Of a stretch of DNA of 41,377 nt, positions 32,292-41,377 are shown one piece after another; the first letter of the stretch is position 1; the number at the start of each line of letters is the position of its first letter. The notes below the pieces were generated by a model, which had not been told where the DNA came from, made no database searches, and was given only the letters and a program-made list of their open reading frames with translations. Source of the stretch: Desulfobacterales bacterium (lineage in GTDB: Bacteria > Desulfobacterota > Desulfobacteria > Desulfobacterales > Desulfolunaceae); the NCBI GenBank assembly GCA_022360815.1, contig JAKSCC010000181.1:1-41377 (forward strand), given 5' to 3'. The translations under genes were made by a program, and so were the position numbers.

Positions 32292-34952
32292 TTAGAATGC
32301 CGTACCCATGGTGAACTCCCAGCGAGCTGACGCCTCTCCCTTTTCGGGATCCACCACATGGCCTCTCTCAAATCGAATGGGACCAATGGGTGAGTACCAC
32401 CGAATACCATAGCCATATGTTTGCCGCAAATCCGAGGCCTGAATCGCAGATCCCTTAGCAAAAACGTTGCCCGCATCGGTAAAGAGAACCGCAACCAGCC
32501 CCTCTACCCCAAACAAAGGAGCAATGATCTCTGCATTGAGCTGAACATACTTCTCCCCGCCGATGTCATCGCCGTCAGAATCTTTAAGGCTCACATCCTG
32601 ATATTTGAACCCGCGCAGGGAGTTGATTCCCCCTAAGTAAAACTTTTTATAGTCAGGGAGTTTCCCATCGCTGTTCTGTTGAACGATGCCCCCCTCACCG
32701 TGGATCATGCCTACAAATTTCCAGAAAAGGGGAAAGAAAAAGCTGGATTCCACCGTGTACTTGGAGTAGCTGAAATCCCCGCCAAGAAAGCTTCCCGCAT
32801 GCTCCACCCGCAAGGTGTGGTTCATGCCGCGTGTGGTCTGGGCATTGAAACGACGGTCTCTGCTGTCATAATTCAAACTTACGGAAAAGCTGCTCAGATC
32901 GTTGGTTCCTTCAAGATCCCGAATACTTTTAGAGGCACTGGTTTTGACATCGCTGATGGTGTCTCGGGAAAAGTTGTAGGAAGCGTAAGCTTTGGTATAG
33001 TCATAAATTGGATATCCCAAAGTAATCCCTCCCCCGACACTCTTTTTGTCATAGGAGGTAAACTCATCGGTCCAGTTTCGAAGCTCATATTTGGAGTAGA
33101 TCTGGGTATCCAAAAGCCAGGGTTCCACAAAAATGATGGAGTATTTGTTTCCCGTTCCCCCAAACTGCGCTTTTAAGTCGAGGCTCTGATCCCGGCCAAA
33201 AAGGTTGCGTTTGGAGATGGAAGTGGTCCCAAAGAGTTTATCCTGGCTGCTGTAACCCATACCAAAGGTGAAGGTTCCCGTGGGTTTTTCTTTGACATCA
33301 ATGGAGAGGTTCACACGGTCAGGATCTGCTGTATCCAGCGTGTTCACCTTGATATCGCCGAAGTACTCCAGACGATAAAGGTTTCTAACACTCTGCTTCA
33401 GCTTGCCTCCTCGATAGAGTTCCTGCTCGTAGACCTTGAGTTGACGACGAATGACCTTATCTCGCGTCACCGCGTTGCCTGTAATGATAATTTTATCAAA
33501 ATAGACCAGGCTGCCTTTGGTCACCCGATAGGTGATATCTGCCACACCGGTTTCATGGTTTCGCTGGATATCTGGAACCACAGAGGCCCTGGCATACCCT
33601 TCGTTGCTGAAAAGGTCGGTCAGAAAGACCACATCGTTTTGAACTTTTTCCCGGTTCAAATACTCATCTTCACCAACCACCAGGCCCGTCATCAAGTCGG
33701 CACCGCTGTCAAGGGTATCCCCGGCTGTGTTGACTGCTCCCCGCTTGTAGCGCATCCCCTCATCAATCTTGATGGTAATATAGATCCACTTTCCCTCATA
33801 GACCACGTCTGGATCGGCCACACGGCAATCAATAAAGCCGGTCTTCTGATAAGCCTGATTGATGACGGCCATATCGACATTGAGATTGGCCATCTCAAGA
33901 TCACCGGAAGAAGTAAGCCAAGAGAAAAAACCTTTCTCTTTGGTCTTGATCATTTTTTTAATCTTCTTATCGGTGAAGTGGGTGTTTCCTTCGACCTTGA
34001 TCTCCTTGATCCAAATCTTCTCACCCTCTTCAATGGTAAACTCTAAATCGGCCTGATTATCCTCTAAGTTGACCAACCGATAGGTGACACGGGTCTTATA
34101 GTAGTTGCGTTCATTGTAAAGGCTTTCAATCTGTTTGATGGAGGTGTTGATCGCTGCGGTGTTAAAAATTGAACCTTTGCTGATGGTGATGTTCTTACCC
34201 ACCTTCTCATCGTCGAAAATATGGTTGCCCTTAATAGCAACCTCTCGAATGGTGGGTTTCTCCTGGACCTTAAAGACAACTTCGGAGCGTCCGTCATCCT
34301 GATGGTGGGCCATCACCTTGATATCATCGAAGTAACCCATGCGATAAATCGACTTCATATCTTCGGTAAGGGCCTCTTTTTTCAAACGGTCTCCAGATTT
34401 GGTACGGACCACACGCAGCACTGCATCCGACTCAATACGCCGGTTTCCTTCCACTCGAACCTTGGAGATGATTTCAAAACTAAAAATGCGCGAGCCAATC
34501 TTCACCGCCATCTCGCTCACCGTAGAGATCAGACTCTCTACCCCTTCGCCCTGAGAGGTCAGGGGAGTGGATGTCACATCCATCACATCAAAGAGAGTGG
34601 CCGAAAGCAAAAAAGTGGATCCGGTGCGTGTGAGGTTTCCCCACACCAGGTAATCCACACCAGCTGAAGCGGCTTGCCGTGCCAGTGCTGCTGTATCTGT
34701 AGGGCCCGTCTTACCGATTGACGAAGCAAACGGAGCAGCGTCCACCACCACACCGCCATCTCGCTTGAGTTGCCCCGAAAGAATTTCTGGAATCTGTCCA
34801 GAAAGATAGGAGAGATCCCCTTTTGGAGTAATAACAAACGGAACGACAGCAATGCGTTTCTCCACAGGCTCAGACCATACCGTTGAGGCGTTCACGGCAA
34901 CCAGTGCTGCCAGAATCAATAGAACAAAAAAAGACCTCACCCAGTGTGTCAT
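32292..34952 (-). CDS. bamA: Outer-membrane assembly factor BamA with an extra N-terminal domain
   Basis: BamA inserts beta-barrel proteins into the outer membrane. The ATG at 34952 (AGAGGA upstream) gives 886 residues, ~75 more than E. coli BamA (810). A signal peptide (~1-28) is followed by a FlgO/TolB-N-like domain (~32-155: RIAVVPFVI, IPEILSGQL, ADYLVWGNLTR-like). Five POTRA domains start near VEGNRRIESD (~168-530). The 16-strand barrel contains NSLRGF (the family LRGF motif) and ends in a C-terminal Phe. The N-terminal domain is an addition seen in some Desulfobacterota. Confidence 0.95.
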   Translation of the reverse strand: MTHWVRSFFVLLILAALVAVNASTVWSEPVEKRIAVVPFVITPKGDLSYLSGQIPEILSGQLKRDGGVVVDAAPFASSIGKTGPTDTAALARQAASAGVDYLVWGNLTRTGSTFLLSATLFDVMDVTSTPLTSQGEGVESLISTVSEMAVKIGSRIFSFEIISKVRVEGNRRIESDAVLRVVRTKSGDRLKKEALTEDMKSIYRMGYFDDIKVMAHHQDDGRSEVVFKVQEKPTIREVAIKGNHIFDDEKVGKNITISKGSIFNTAAINTSIKQIESLYNERNYYKTRVTYRLVNLEDNQADLEFTIEEGEKIWIKEIKVEGNTHFTDKKIKKMIKTKEKGFFSWLTSSGDLEMANLNVDMAVINQAYQKTGFIDCRVADPDVVYEGKWIYITIKIDEGMRYKRGAVNTAGDTLDSGADLMTGLVVGEDEYLNREKVQNDVVFLTDLFSNEGYARASVVPDIQRNHETGVADITYRVTKGSLVYFDKIIITGNAVTRDKVIRRQLKVYEQELYRGGKLKQSVRNLYRLEYFGDIKVNTLDTADPDRVNLSIDVKEKPTGTFTFGMGYSSQDKLFGTTSISKRNLFGRDQSLDLKAQFGGTGNKYSIIFVEPWLLDTQIYSKYELRNWTDEFTSYDKKSVGGGITLGYPIYDYTKAYASYNFSRDTISDVKTSASKSIRDLEGTNDLSSFSVSLNYDSRDRRFNAQTTRGMNHTLRVEHAGSFLGGDFSYSKYTVESSFFFPLFWKFVGMIHGEGGIVQQNSDGKLPDYKKFYLGGINSLRGFKYQDVSLKDSDGDDIGGEKYVQLNAEIIAPLFGVEGLVAVLFTDAGNVFAKGSAIQASDLRQTYGYGIRWYSPIGPIRFERGHVVDPEKGEASARWEFTMGTAF

Positions 34953-34968
34953 AGTGTATCCTCTGTTT

Positions 34969-35652
34969 TTATATCCGTTCAACGACCTGCCCTCCTTCCA
35001 GAGTGATCTGACGATCCATAAGGCCCGCCAACTCCATGTTGTGTGTCACCACAACGAGGGTCATGCCAAGCTCCTGATTCAACTCATTGAGCAGCTCATG
35101 CACCTGGCTGCTGTTTTTTCCATCAAGATTTCCCGTGGGCTCATCGGCCAAGAGTATTTGAGGCCGCCCTACCACAGCACGCGCAATGGCCACTCTCTGT
35201 TGTTCTCCACCCGATAGGGCACCCGCTCTGTGATGGAGGCGATGGGAGAGCCCTACCCGATCCAAAATGGCTTCGGCGCTCTCCTGCACTTCGTATCCCC
35301 TGTCTCCTCCGATCAAAAGGGGCAACATGGTATTTTCAAGTGCAGAAAATTCAGGAAGCAGATGATGAAACTGAAAAACAAACCCAATGGTTCGATTCCG
35401 AAAGTGGGCCAGCTCTTCATCGTTGCTTGAAAAAACGTCTTGACTGTTCCAAATAAGCCGCCCTTCGTCCGGGCGATCCAATGTTCCAATAATATGAAGC
35501 AGGGTCGATTTTCCAATACCTGAAGCCCCGGTAACCGATATCTTTTCACCGCTTTTCATGGAGAGATTCACATCACGAAGCACCTCCACAGGCATCCCGC
35601 CCGCTTCATAGGCCTTACTCACCCCAATGAGTTTCAACATGCCATCATCCAT
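34969..35652 (-). CDS. lolD: Lipoprotein-releasing ATPase LolD
   Basis: LolD powers release of lipoproteins from the inner membrane. The ATG at 35652 has GGAGG 9 nt upstream and gives 227 residues, the family norm; a downstream ATG at 35640 is less supported. Walker A is GASGIGKST, signature LSGGEQQR, Walker B ILLADEPTGNLD, switch VVTHN. It overlaps the lolC/E stop by 8 nt, and bamA starts 16 nt after its stop. Confidence 0.93.
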   Translation of the reverse strand: MDDGMLKLIGVSKAYEAGGMPVEVLRDVNLSMKSGEKISVTGASGIGKSTLLHIIGTLDRPDEGRLIWNSQDVFSSNDEELAHFRNRTIGFVFQFHHLLPEFSALENTMLPLLIGGDRGYEVQESAEAILDRVGLSHRLHHRAGALSGGEQQRVAIARAVVGRPQILLADEPTGNLDGKNSSQVHELLNELNQELGMTLVVVTHNMELAGLMDRQITLEGGQVVERI

Positions 35653-36904
35653 ACCGAATGGCCTCCACCGTATTTTGCCGCGATGCCTGCCATGCGGGAT
35701 AGAGAGTCGCAAGAAAAGAGATGGCCAAAGCAGAAGCTGCTATCAAGAAGACATCTGCCACCTCAAGCCGCACAGGCAGATGTGAAAAGAGGTAGACTTG
35801 AGGCAATTCGATAAATTTAAAATGTTTCAAAAGCAGGCTCAGTGAAACCCCGAGCCCCACACCAATAAACGTGCCCACCGACCCGATAATGGTACCCTGG
35901 TAGATAAAAATCCGCATGATACTGCCATTGCTGGCCCCCATGGCCTTGAGAATAGCGATATCACGGGTCTTCTCCATCACCATCATGATCAGACTGCTGG
36001 CAATATTAAACGCTGCCACCAAAACAATCAGAATCAGAATGATAAACATCGCCTCTTTTTCAAGCCTCAGGGCAGAAAAAAGGCTGGCGTTGTTCTGTAT
36101 CCAGTCTCGGGCAAAAAAAAGGGGCCCCAGATGAGACATCACAGCCTCTCTTGTGATGCCTGCCTCATAGGGTTCCTGGGTCCACACATCCAACCCTGTA
36201 ACCTTTTTACCCATACGAAAAACAAGCTGTGCATCTTTTATATCCATATAGGCAAACGCACTATCGTACTCATACATTCCAGAGTCGAAAAGCCCTGAGA
36301 CGCGAAACTGCCGCATGGATGGCACATGCCCCACCGGTGAAATCATCCCTTTGGGAGAAATCACATAAAGCATATCGCCTTCTCCCACGCCGAGGTTCAG
36401 TGCAAGATCTTTTCCAAGAATCACACCAGGCGCTGCAACTCCATTTTCGCCAGAAGGTTTTCGGGAGAGCCGACTGGACAACACTTCAGGGGGAAATCCT
36501 TTCACCTGAATCACCCCTGCATCGGGCTTGACCCCGCGCACCACAGCACCGGACGTTCCATACCCAGACTTAAGCATCACCTGGCCATAGACAAAAGGGG
36601 CAACCACATCTGTGCCTTCCACCCCTTTGATCACAGCCATCAGCTCACCAGAAGGCTCAAGCCCTCCTCCGCGCTGCATAACGGAGATATGCGACTGAAA
36701 GCCCAATATTCGGGCTTTAAAATCTTTTTCAGCACCGGTCATCACAGCAATAACAATCACCAACGCCATGACCCCTACGGCAACACCGGCCACAGAAAGA
36801 AATGTTATAAGGGAAATAAACGTCTGCCTGCGCTTGGCTTTAAGGTAGCGAAGGGCGATAAGAAGCTCATAGGATATAGAAAAGGGCGATCCGATTCGGC
36901 TCAT
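35645..36904 (-). CDS. Lipoprotein-releasing permease LolC/LolE
   Basis: The 419-residue permease has one N-terminal membrane helix (~30-55), a periplasmic MacB-like domain (~65-270) and three C-terminal helices (~285-410). It fits the LolCE family: RYLKAKRRQTFISLITFLSVAGVAVGV at the start, and the FIILILIVLVAAFNIASSLIMMVMEKTRDIAILKAMGAS region. Only one permease gene is present, so LolC and LolE may be replaced by a homodimer. It lies 120 nt after lysS and overlaps lolD. Confidence 0.93.
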   Translation of the reverse strand: MSRIGSPFSISYELLIALRYLKAKRRQTFISLITFLSVAGVAVGVMALVIVIAVMTGAEKDFKARILGFQSHISVMQRGGGLEPSGELMAVIKGVEGTDVVAPFVYGQVMLKSGYGTSGAVVRGVKPDAGVIQVKGFPPEVLSSRLSRKPSGENGVAAPGVILGKDLALNLGVGEGDMLYVISPKGMISPVGHVPSMRQFRVSGLFDSGMYEYDSAFAYMDIKDAQLVFRMGKKVTGLDVWTQEPYEAGITREAVMSHLGPLFFARDWIQNNASLFSALRLEKEAMFIILILIVLVAAFNIASSLIMMVMEKTRDIAILKAMGASNGSIMRIFIYQGTIIGSVGTFIGVGLGVSLSLLLKHFKFIELPQVYLFSHLPVRLEVADVFLIAASALAISFLATLYPAWQASRQNTVEAIRYG

Positions 36905-36938
36905 TCAACCATCGTTTCACAATGTGGAGGGTGAGGAA

Positions 36939-36963
36939 GCCGCCCGGAATCCCACCGGGCGGC
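36939..36963. other. Hairpin between lysS and lolC/E
   Basis: GCCGCCCGG (36939-36947) pairs perfectly with CCGGGCGGC (36955-36963) around a 7-nt loop. No T-run follows on the minus strand. It could slow or process the mRNA between the two genes rather than terminate it. Confidence 0.55.
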
Positions 36964-37024
36964 AAAGCATGTATACTTTTGATGACTCCGCAAAAAGCTG
37001 AGGATCAACTTTTTGTAAAAAAGG

Positions 37025-38512
37025 CTACTTTTCGATGCGCTTCATCAGAGGAAATAAAATCACCTCGCGAATAGAAGGCGAATCCGTCAGCAGCATGGCA
37101 AGACGGTCCATGCCAATGCCTTCGCCAGCTGTTGGAGGCAGCCCGTATTCAAGGGCCTCGATGTAGTCGCTATCCATGTCATGGGCTTCTTCGTTGCCAG
37201 CCTCTTTGTCGGCAACCTGCATAAGGAAGCGATCGCGCTGATCTTCCGGATCGTTAAGTTCAGAGAAACCATTGGCAATCTCGCGACCTGCAATGAAAAG
37301 CTCAAAACGATCTGTAAGCTCGGGTTTTACATCACTTCGGCGAGAGAGAGGAGAAACCTCAACAGGATAGCCTGTAATAAAGGTGGGCTGAATAAGATTG
37401 GGCTCTACCAACTCGTCAAAGAGTTTGGTAATCACCTTGCCCTTTCGATCGGCTTTTGTGATGTGAATGCCCTTTTCATCGGCAAACTTGAGCAAGGCGT
37501 CATGGTCATCCAGAATAGCCGGGTCGACGCCGCCAATTTCCACCAAAGACTCCAAAAGAGGAATACGCTTCCAGGGCTTCCCAAAATCGATCTCATTGCC
37601 CTGATAGGTAATCGCAGTAGACCCGGTCACCTGCTCTGAGACATAGGCAAACATCTCTTCGGTGAGATCCATCAGATCTTCATAGGTGGCATAGGCCTGA
37701 TAGAACTCAATCATGGTGAATTCGGGGTTGTGCCGGGTTGAAACCCCTTCGTTTCGAAAGTTTCGGTTGATCTCAAACACCCGTTCAAACCCACCGACAA
37801 CCAGTCGCTTCAAATAAAGCTCCGGTGCAATGCGCAGGTAAAGTTCCATATCCAGAGCCCGGTGATGGGTCACAAAAGGCGTCGCCTCTGCTCCCCCAGC
37901 GATGGGCTGCATCATGGGGGTCTCCACCTCAAGGTAGTCCCGTCTCAGCAGAAAATCACGAACCGCTTGAACCATGCGACTGCGACGCCTAAAGATCTCT
38001 TTCACGTCCTGATTCATGATCAGGTCGACGTAACGCTGACGGTACCTTTTCTCTGGGTCTTTGAGACCATGAAACTTTTCAGGCAAAGGCCGAACCGACT
38101 TGCAGACCAAAGAGAGCGAGGTGGGCTGAAGTGTCCACTCTCCGGTGCGTGTTTTAAAAAGTGTTCCGGTGATTCCAATAAAATCTCCGATATCCATCTT
38201 TTTAAAGAGGTCATAAGCCTCATCGCCCACAAGATCCTTACGAACGAAAGCCTGCATCAGGCCACTTCGATCCCGAAACCGGACAAAAGAGGATTTGCCC
38301 ATACGGTTGATCGCCATCATACGGCCAGCAACACAAAAAATCTCACCGTCTTCACCGGTCTTCTCTTCATGGGCCTCAACAAAAGCCTTCACCTCGGCCA
38401 CCGTGTGGGTTACTTTAAAATCGTTTGGGTAGAGGTTTACCCCAGAAGCCTTAAGCTCCCCATTTTTTGATCGTCTTTGCTCTACAACGTCCTGTGCATT
38501 CTCTTTGCTCAT
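37025..38512 (-). CDS. lysS: Lysyl-tRNA synthetase, class II
   Basis: The 495-residue enzyme charges tRNA-Lys. It has the N-terminal anticodon-binding OB fold (~55-145, VAGRMMAINRMGKSSFVRFRD) and the class II catalytic core. Motif 1 is FLLRRDYLEVETPMM, motif 2 GFERVFEINRNFRNEG, motif 3 GEGIGMDRLAMLL, with C-terminal REVILFPLMK. It heads the envelope gene cluster. Confidence 0.97.
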   Translation of the reverse strand: MSKENAQDVVEQRRSKNGELKASGVNLYPNDFKVTHTVAEVKAFVEAHEEKTGEDGEIFCVAGRMMAINRMGKSSFVRFRDRSGLMQAFVRKDLVGDEAYDLFKKMDIGDFIGITGTLFKTRTGEWTLQPTSLSLVCKSVRPLPEKFHGLKDPEKRYRQRYVDLIMNQDVKEIFRRRSRMVQAVRDFLLRRDYLEVETPMMQPIAGGAEATPFVTHHRALDMELYLRIAPELYLKRLVVGGFERVFEINRNFRNEGVSTRHNPEFTMIEFYQAYATYEDLMDLTEEMFAYVSEQVTGSTAITYQGNEIDFGKPWKRIPLLESLVEIGGVDPAILDDHDALLKFADEKGIHITKADRKGKVITKLFDELVEPNLIQPTFITGYPVEVSPLSRRSDVKPELTDRFELFIAGREIANGFSELNDPEDQRDRFLMQVADKEAGNEEAHDMDSDYIEALEYGLPPTAGEGIGMDRLAMLLTDSPSIREVILFPLMKRIEK

Positions 38513-38770
38513 TCTCTGCTGCTCACTTCGTGTGTGATATAGATGGCTACAAAACCATCAGACATTTGCTGGAAATATACATTCTGGTGAAACTCGTCTC
38601 GCCACTGCCCACGCATAATCGTTGCAGCCCAACACAGCGAATCCATTCAGCCCGTCATCGCTGTGTCCCATTCGTATCGTAATGGTCCCTTGCACTCTAT
38701 ACGCCCGAATTCCATACATCGACAGCAATGACAGCCTGTTCCATCCAGGATTTGGCCATATCTGACTAAC

Positions 38771-40147
38771 CTAACCAATTTCATTTGCCCCTGTCAACAC
38801 TGACGCTGAAGATGCATAAGGATCCCTTGCATCATCGCAAGCGGGCAAAGAGAGCAAAAACTCGGTTCCCAATTCCGGTTCACTCCGAACGGAAACCCCT
38901 CCCCCGCATGCTTCCAAAAGTCGATGCACGATAGAAAGTCCAAGGCCCGACCCCTCTTTTTTTGTGGTATAAAAGGGATCAAAAATCTGGGAGATATCCT
39001 CAGGGGCTATCCCTGCCCCGTTATCTCTCACCGACAGCAAGGGGCGCCCCTTTCGGCTACGCCTTGCATGGATCTGAATCTGACCGCCTTTATCCGAAAC
39101 AGCTTCAGCGGCATTAATCAAAAGATTCATAAGCACCTGACGAAAGTGCCCGGCATCCATCAAGGTGACAATCCCATCTTCTATTGAAATTTCAACATCA
39201 ACCCGCCCCCCTCTTTTGGGATCCTGACGCAAAAGAGCCACGGTCTCATCCACCATTCCACCGATCAAAATCGATTTGGGACACCCCACCCCCGGCCGAG
39301 CAAAGAAAAGAAACTCTGTTACCAAGTCAGAAAGACGGTCAGCCTCCCGCACGGCAATTCTCATCAATTTTTCATGATGCGGTTCCCACCCCTTTTCACC
39401 ACGAAGCATCTGAATGGAGCCGGACAGAGAGGCCAGTGGATTCTTGATTTCATGGGCAAGCCCGGCCGCCATCTCCCCAATAAGCGCCATCTTCTCCACC
39501 CGTTTCACCTGTGTCTCCATGATGGCCAACTCCCCAAGTGCCTGGCGTTCCCGCGCTGCGATATATCCACTGACAACGGCTGTTAAGAAACAGGTCAAGC
39601 AGGTATTTCCCAAGCGATAAAAACATGATGTCCAAGTAAGATTCTCAACAAAGGGTGTATTCGAAAGACCGGGTGGCATGATCCAGCCGAAATAGTAAAA
39701 ATCAACGAGAAGACCAAAAAAGATACAACAAGCCCCAGCGGTATAATATCCTCCACGGGGTCCAAGAATAATGGTGCTGCAAATAATGACAATAGGATAA
39801 AGGAAAAGAAAAGGGCTAAAGAGAAGGCCGGTAAAATAGATCAGCGCCGTAATGGTAACCACATCACCAAAAAGTTGCACGCCACCAAAAGCTTTTTCGT
39901 TCTTAAACCAGCGAAAAGCAAATGTGTAAAGCCCACTAATCAAAAAAAGAAACCCCGTCACCGCATACAATGAGGTGAGGGGTTCCACAAAAAACGGAAG
40001 CTGCTCTCCAAGACGATAAATAAGGGTAACCCCCAGGGTCAGAAGCCCAAAAAACACCCGACACAACATCAACCACTTCAGCTTCTGAATATCCTCCTCA
40101 CCCCAGGAAAAAGAGAGAGGTGTACCCGCCCTTTTTGATGATGCCAC
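38771..40147 (-). CDS. pilS: PilS-like sensor histidine kinase
   Basis: The 458-residue kinase has six hydrophobic segments (~25-195), as in PilS. A HisKA dimerisation domain with the phosphoryl-accepting His232 (AHEIKNPLASL) follows. The ATPase domain shows the N-box NLLINAAEAV, G1 DNGAGI and G2 GSGLGLSIV. PilS controls type IV pilin transcription through the sigma-54 activator PilR. The gene follows pilC by 6 nt, with a GTG start. No pilR is encoded in the 260 bp before lysS. Confidence 0.85.
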   Translation of the reverse strand: MASSKRAGTPLSFSWGEEDIQKLKWLMLCRVFFGLLTLGVTLIYRLGEQLPFFVEPLTSLYAVTGFLFLISGLYTFAFRWFKNEKAFGGVQLFGDVVTITALIYFTGLLFSPFLFLYPIVIICSTIILGPRGGYYTAGACCIFFGLLVDFYYFGWIMPPGLSNTPFVENLTWTSCFYRLGNTCLTCFLTAVVSGYIAARERQALGELAIMETQVKRVEKMALIGEMAAGLAHEIKNPLASLSGSIQMLRGEKGWEPHHEKLMRIAVREADRLSDLVTEFLFFARPGVGCPKSILIGGMVDETVALLRQDPKRGGRVDVEISIEDGIVTLMDAGHFRQVLMNLLINAAEAVSDKGGQIQIHARRSRKGRPLLSVRDNGAGIAPEDISQIFDPFYTTKKEGSGLGLSIVHRLLEACGGGVSVRSEPELGTEFLLSLPACDDARDPYASSASVLTGANEIG

Positions 40148-40153
40148 GCGTTC

Positions 40154-41362
40154 TTACCCCACAACACTGGCCAACTTGAAAATGGGGAGGTACATGGCAA
40201 TAACAAGTCCGCCTATGACAACCCCCAAAAAGACCAACATGAATGGTTCTATAAGTGAGGTCAAGTTCTCCACCGCCTGGTCCACTTCATCGTCATAAAA
40301 ATCGGCAATCTTTTCAAGCATGGTATCCAGAGCACCCGTAGACTCTCCCACAGCGATCATAGAACAAACCATGGAAGGAAAAATACCACTTTCCACCAGA
40401 GGATCGGCCATGGTTCGGCCTTCGGAAATCCCCGCTCGAACTTCATAAATCGACTCTTCGATCACCACATTACCTGCTGTTTTGGCCACAATATCCAATG
40501 CATCTAAAATGGCCACCCCGGAATTAAGCATGGTTCCCATGGTTCGTGTAAATTTGGAAACCGCCACCTTACGGACCAAGATACCAAAAACTGGAAGCTT
40601 TAAAAAAATCGTATCAAGAATTTTTCTTCCTTTTGACGTTTTGGCAAATTGTTTATACGCCACAACAGCCAAAACGACGCCGCCCAATATCCACCAAATT
40701 CGACTCCTGACAAAATCACTCAGACCAATGACAACAGCAGTTGGAACGGGCAGTGCCTGGCCAAAATCTGAAAACATTTCGGTAAAAGCGGGTATTACAA
40801 ACACAAGGATAACCCCCACAACCACCAAAGCAATAATGAGTGTCACAATAGGATATGTCATAGCGCCTTTCACTTGGCGCTTCAGCTTGCTCATCTTCTC
40901 CATATAGCCGGAGAGACGCCTCAAAATAATATCCAAAATTCCCCCGGCCTCACCGGCGGCCACCATGTTGACAAACAAATCATCAAAGAGCTTGGGATGC
41001 TTTTTCAGGGCCGATGCAAAAGTTTGGCCCCCTTCTACATCCCCCTTGATCACTTTGATCACTTTTTTAAAGGTTGGATTCTCCTGCTGGTTATGGAGGA
41101 TATCAAGGCACTGAATAATGGGAAGGCCCGCATCAATCATGGTGGAGAATTGCCGGGAAAATACGATGATATCGTCTTCCGTCACATTAGGCTGCAAAAA
41201 AGCAATATTTTCAAGAATATCTTTGGGTTTTGGTTTAATTTTACCTGGTGTAATACGCATGCGTGAAAGGTTTGCGCGAACCGCCTCTTCACTGGGCGCT
41301 TCCATTTCCCCTTTACGGGTCTCATTTTTTCTGCTCTTCCCTTCCCAGAGATAAACAGGCAT
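40154..41362 (-). CDS. pilC: Type IV pilus inner-membrane platform protein PilC
   Basis: PilC links the assembly ATPase PilB/PilT to the growing pilus. The ATG at 41362 (AGGAGG 6 nt upstream) gives 402 residues; a TTG two codons earlier is less likely. Two T2SSF domains are visible (~65-190 and ~265-390), each with helix pairs. FSRQFSTMIDAGLPIIQCL and FTRTMGTMLNSGVAILDAL are the paired family signatures, and MYLPIFKLASVVG is the usual C-terminus. It is followed by pilS; the pilB/pilT genes should lie upstream beyond the window. Confidence 0.95.
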   Translation of the reverse strand: MPVYLWEGKSRKNETRKGEMEAPSEEAVRANLSRMRITPGKIKPKPKDILENIAFLQPNVTEDDIIVFSRQFSTMIDAGLPIIQCLDILHNQQENPTFKKVIKVIKGDVEGGQTFASALKKHPKLFDDLFVNMVAAGEAGGILDIILRRLSGYMEKMSKLKRQVKGAMTYPIVTLIIALVVVGVILVFVIPAFTEMFSDFGQALPVPTAVVIGLSDFVRSRIWWILGGVVLAVVAYKQFAKTSKGRKILDTIFLKLPVFGILVRKVAVSKFTRTMGTMLNSGVAILDALDIVAKTAGNVVIEESIYEVRAGISEGRTMADPLVESGIFPSMVCSMIAVGESTGALDTMLEKIADFYDDEVDQAVENLTSLIEPFMLVFLGVVIGGLVIAMYLPIFKLASVVG

Positions 41363-41377
41363 CTTCAACCTCCTAAA

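Noticed and set aside
1-41377. CRISPR arrays, insertion sequences, tRNA or rRNA genes
   Set aside because: No regularly spaced repeats, transposase motifs, tRNA cloverleaf or rRNA segments were recognised by reading; no scan could be run.

Overview
This window reads as chromosomal DNA from a Gram-negative, anaerobic member of the Desulfobacterota (former Deltaproteobacteria). The support is a complete outer-membrane and lipid A block (bamA, skp, lpxD, lpxA, lpxI, msbA, lolCD), cysteine-rich ferredoxin and radical-SAM proteins, a sigma-54 regulator, and a Tat-exported reductive dehalogenase operon. That combination resembles marine, organohalide-respiring sulfate reducers such as Desulfoluna. 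The genus is an inference from gene content, not from a search. No rRNA, tRNA, CRISPR array, insertion sequence or prophage was seen.

Layout. Positions 1-5.4 kb hold the tail of an HRDC-domain protein, a B12-type radical SAM protein, an unusual ferredoxin, a GNAT acetyltransferase and a second radical SAM protein. At 5.5-9.3 kb are mltG and nagZ (peptidoglycan turnover) and a DEAD-box RNA helicase. At 9.3-13.7 kb is the organohalide-respiration module: a PAS/sigma-54 activator, a -24/-12 promoter at 10851-10867, then rdhA, its small membrane anchor, and an FMN-binding NosR/RdhC-type membrane protein. A convergent zinc-ribbon/WYL regulator pair follows. At 15-22.8 kb are a DUF2293 protein, a RapA-like Swi2/Snf2 ATPase, a DHH-CBS phosphoesterase, a candidate structured small RNA (20588-20715), and an ACT/UPF0210 pair.

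At 22.8-24.8 kb, on the minus strand, three overlapping genes form a tight operon: a histidine phosphatase, a TtcA-like tRNA thiolase and a small protein with a cereblon-type CULT domain. The last carries the zinc cysteines and the aromatic tri-tryptophan cage of the thalidomide-binding fold at exactly the human spacing. At 24.8-26.8 kb a long non-coding leader precedes a small protein of unknown function, an IHF/HU-family protein and a glycine-rich DUF5320 protein.

From 38.5 kb down to 26.9 kb the minus strand carries one long envelope cluster: lysS, lolC/E, lolD, bamA (with an extra N-terminal FlgO/TolB-like domain), skp, lpxD, lpxA, lpxI and msbA, closed by a terminator at 26852-26888. Two usual members, fabZ and lpxB, are missing from their customary slots. 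The window ends in a type IV pilus locus (pilC and a PilS-like kinase, with no pilR beside it).

The strongest points for follow-up are the CULT protein coupled to ttcA, the self-contained rdh operon with its tandem upstream repeats, and the candidate RNA upstream of the ACT gene.
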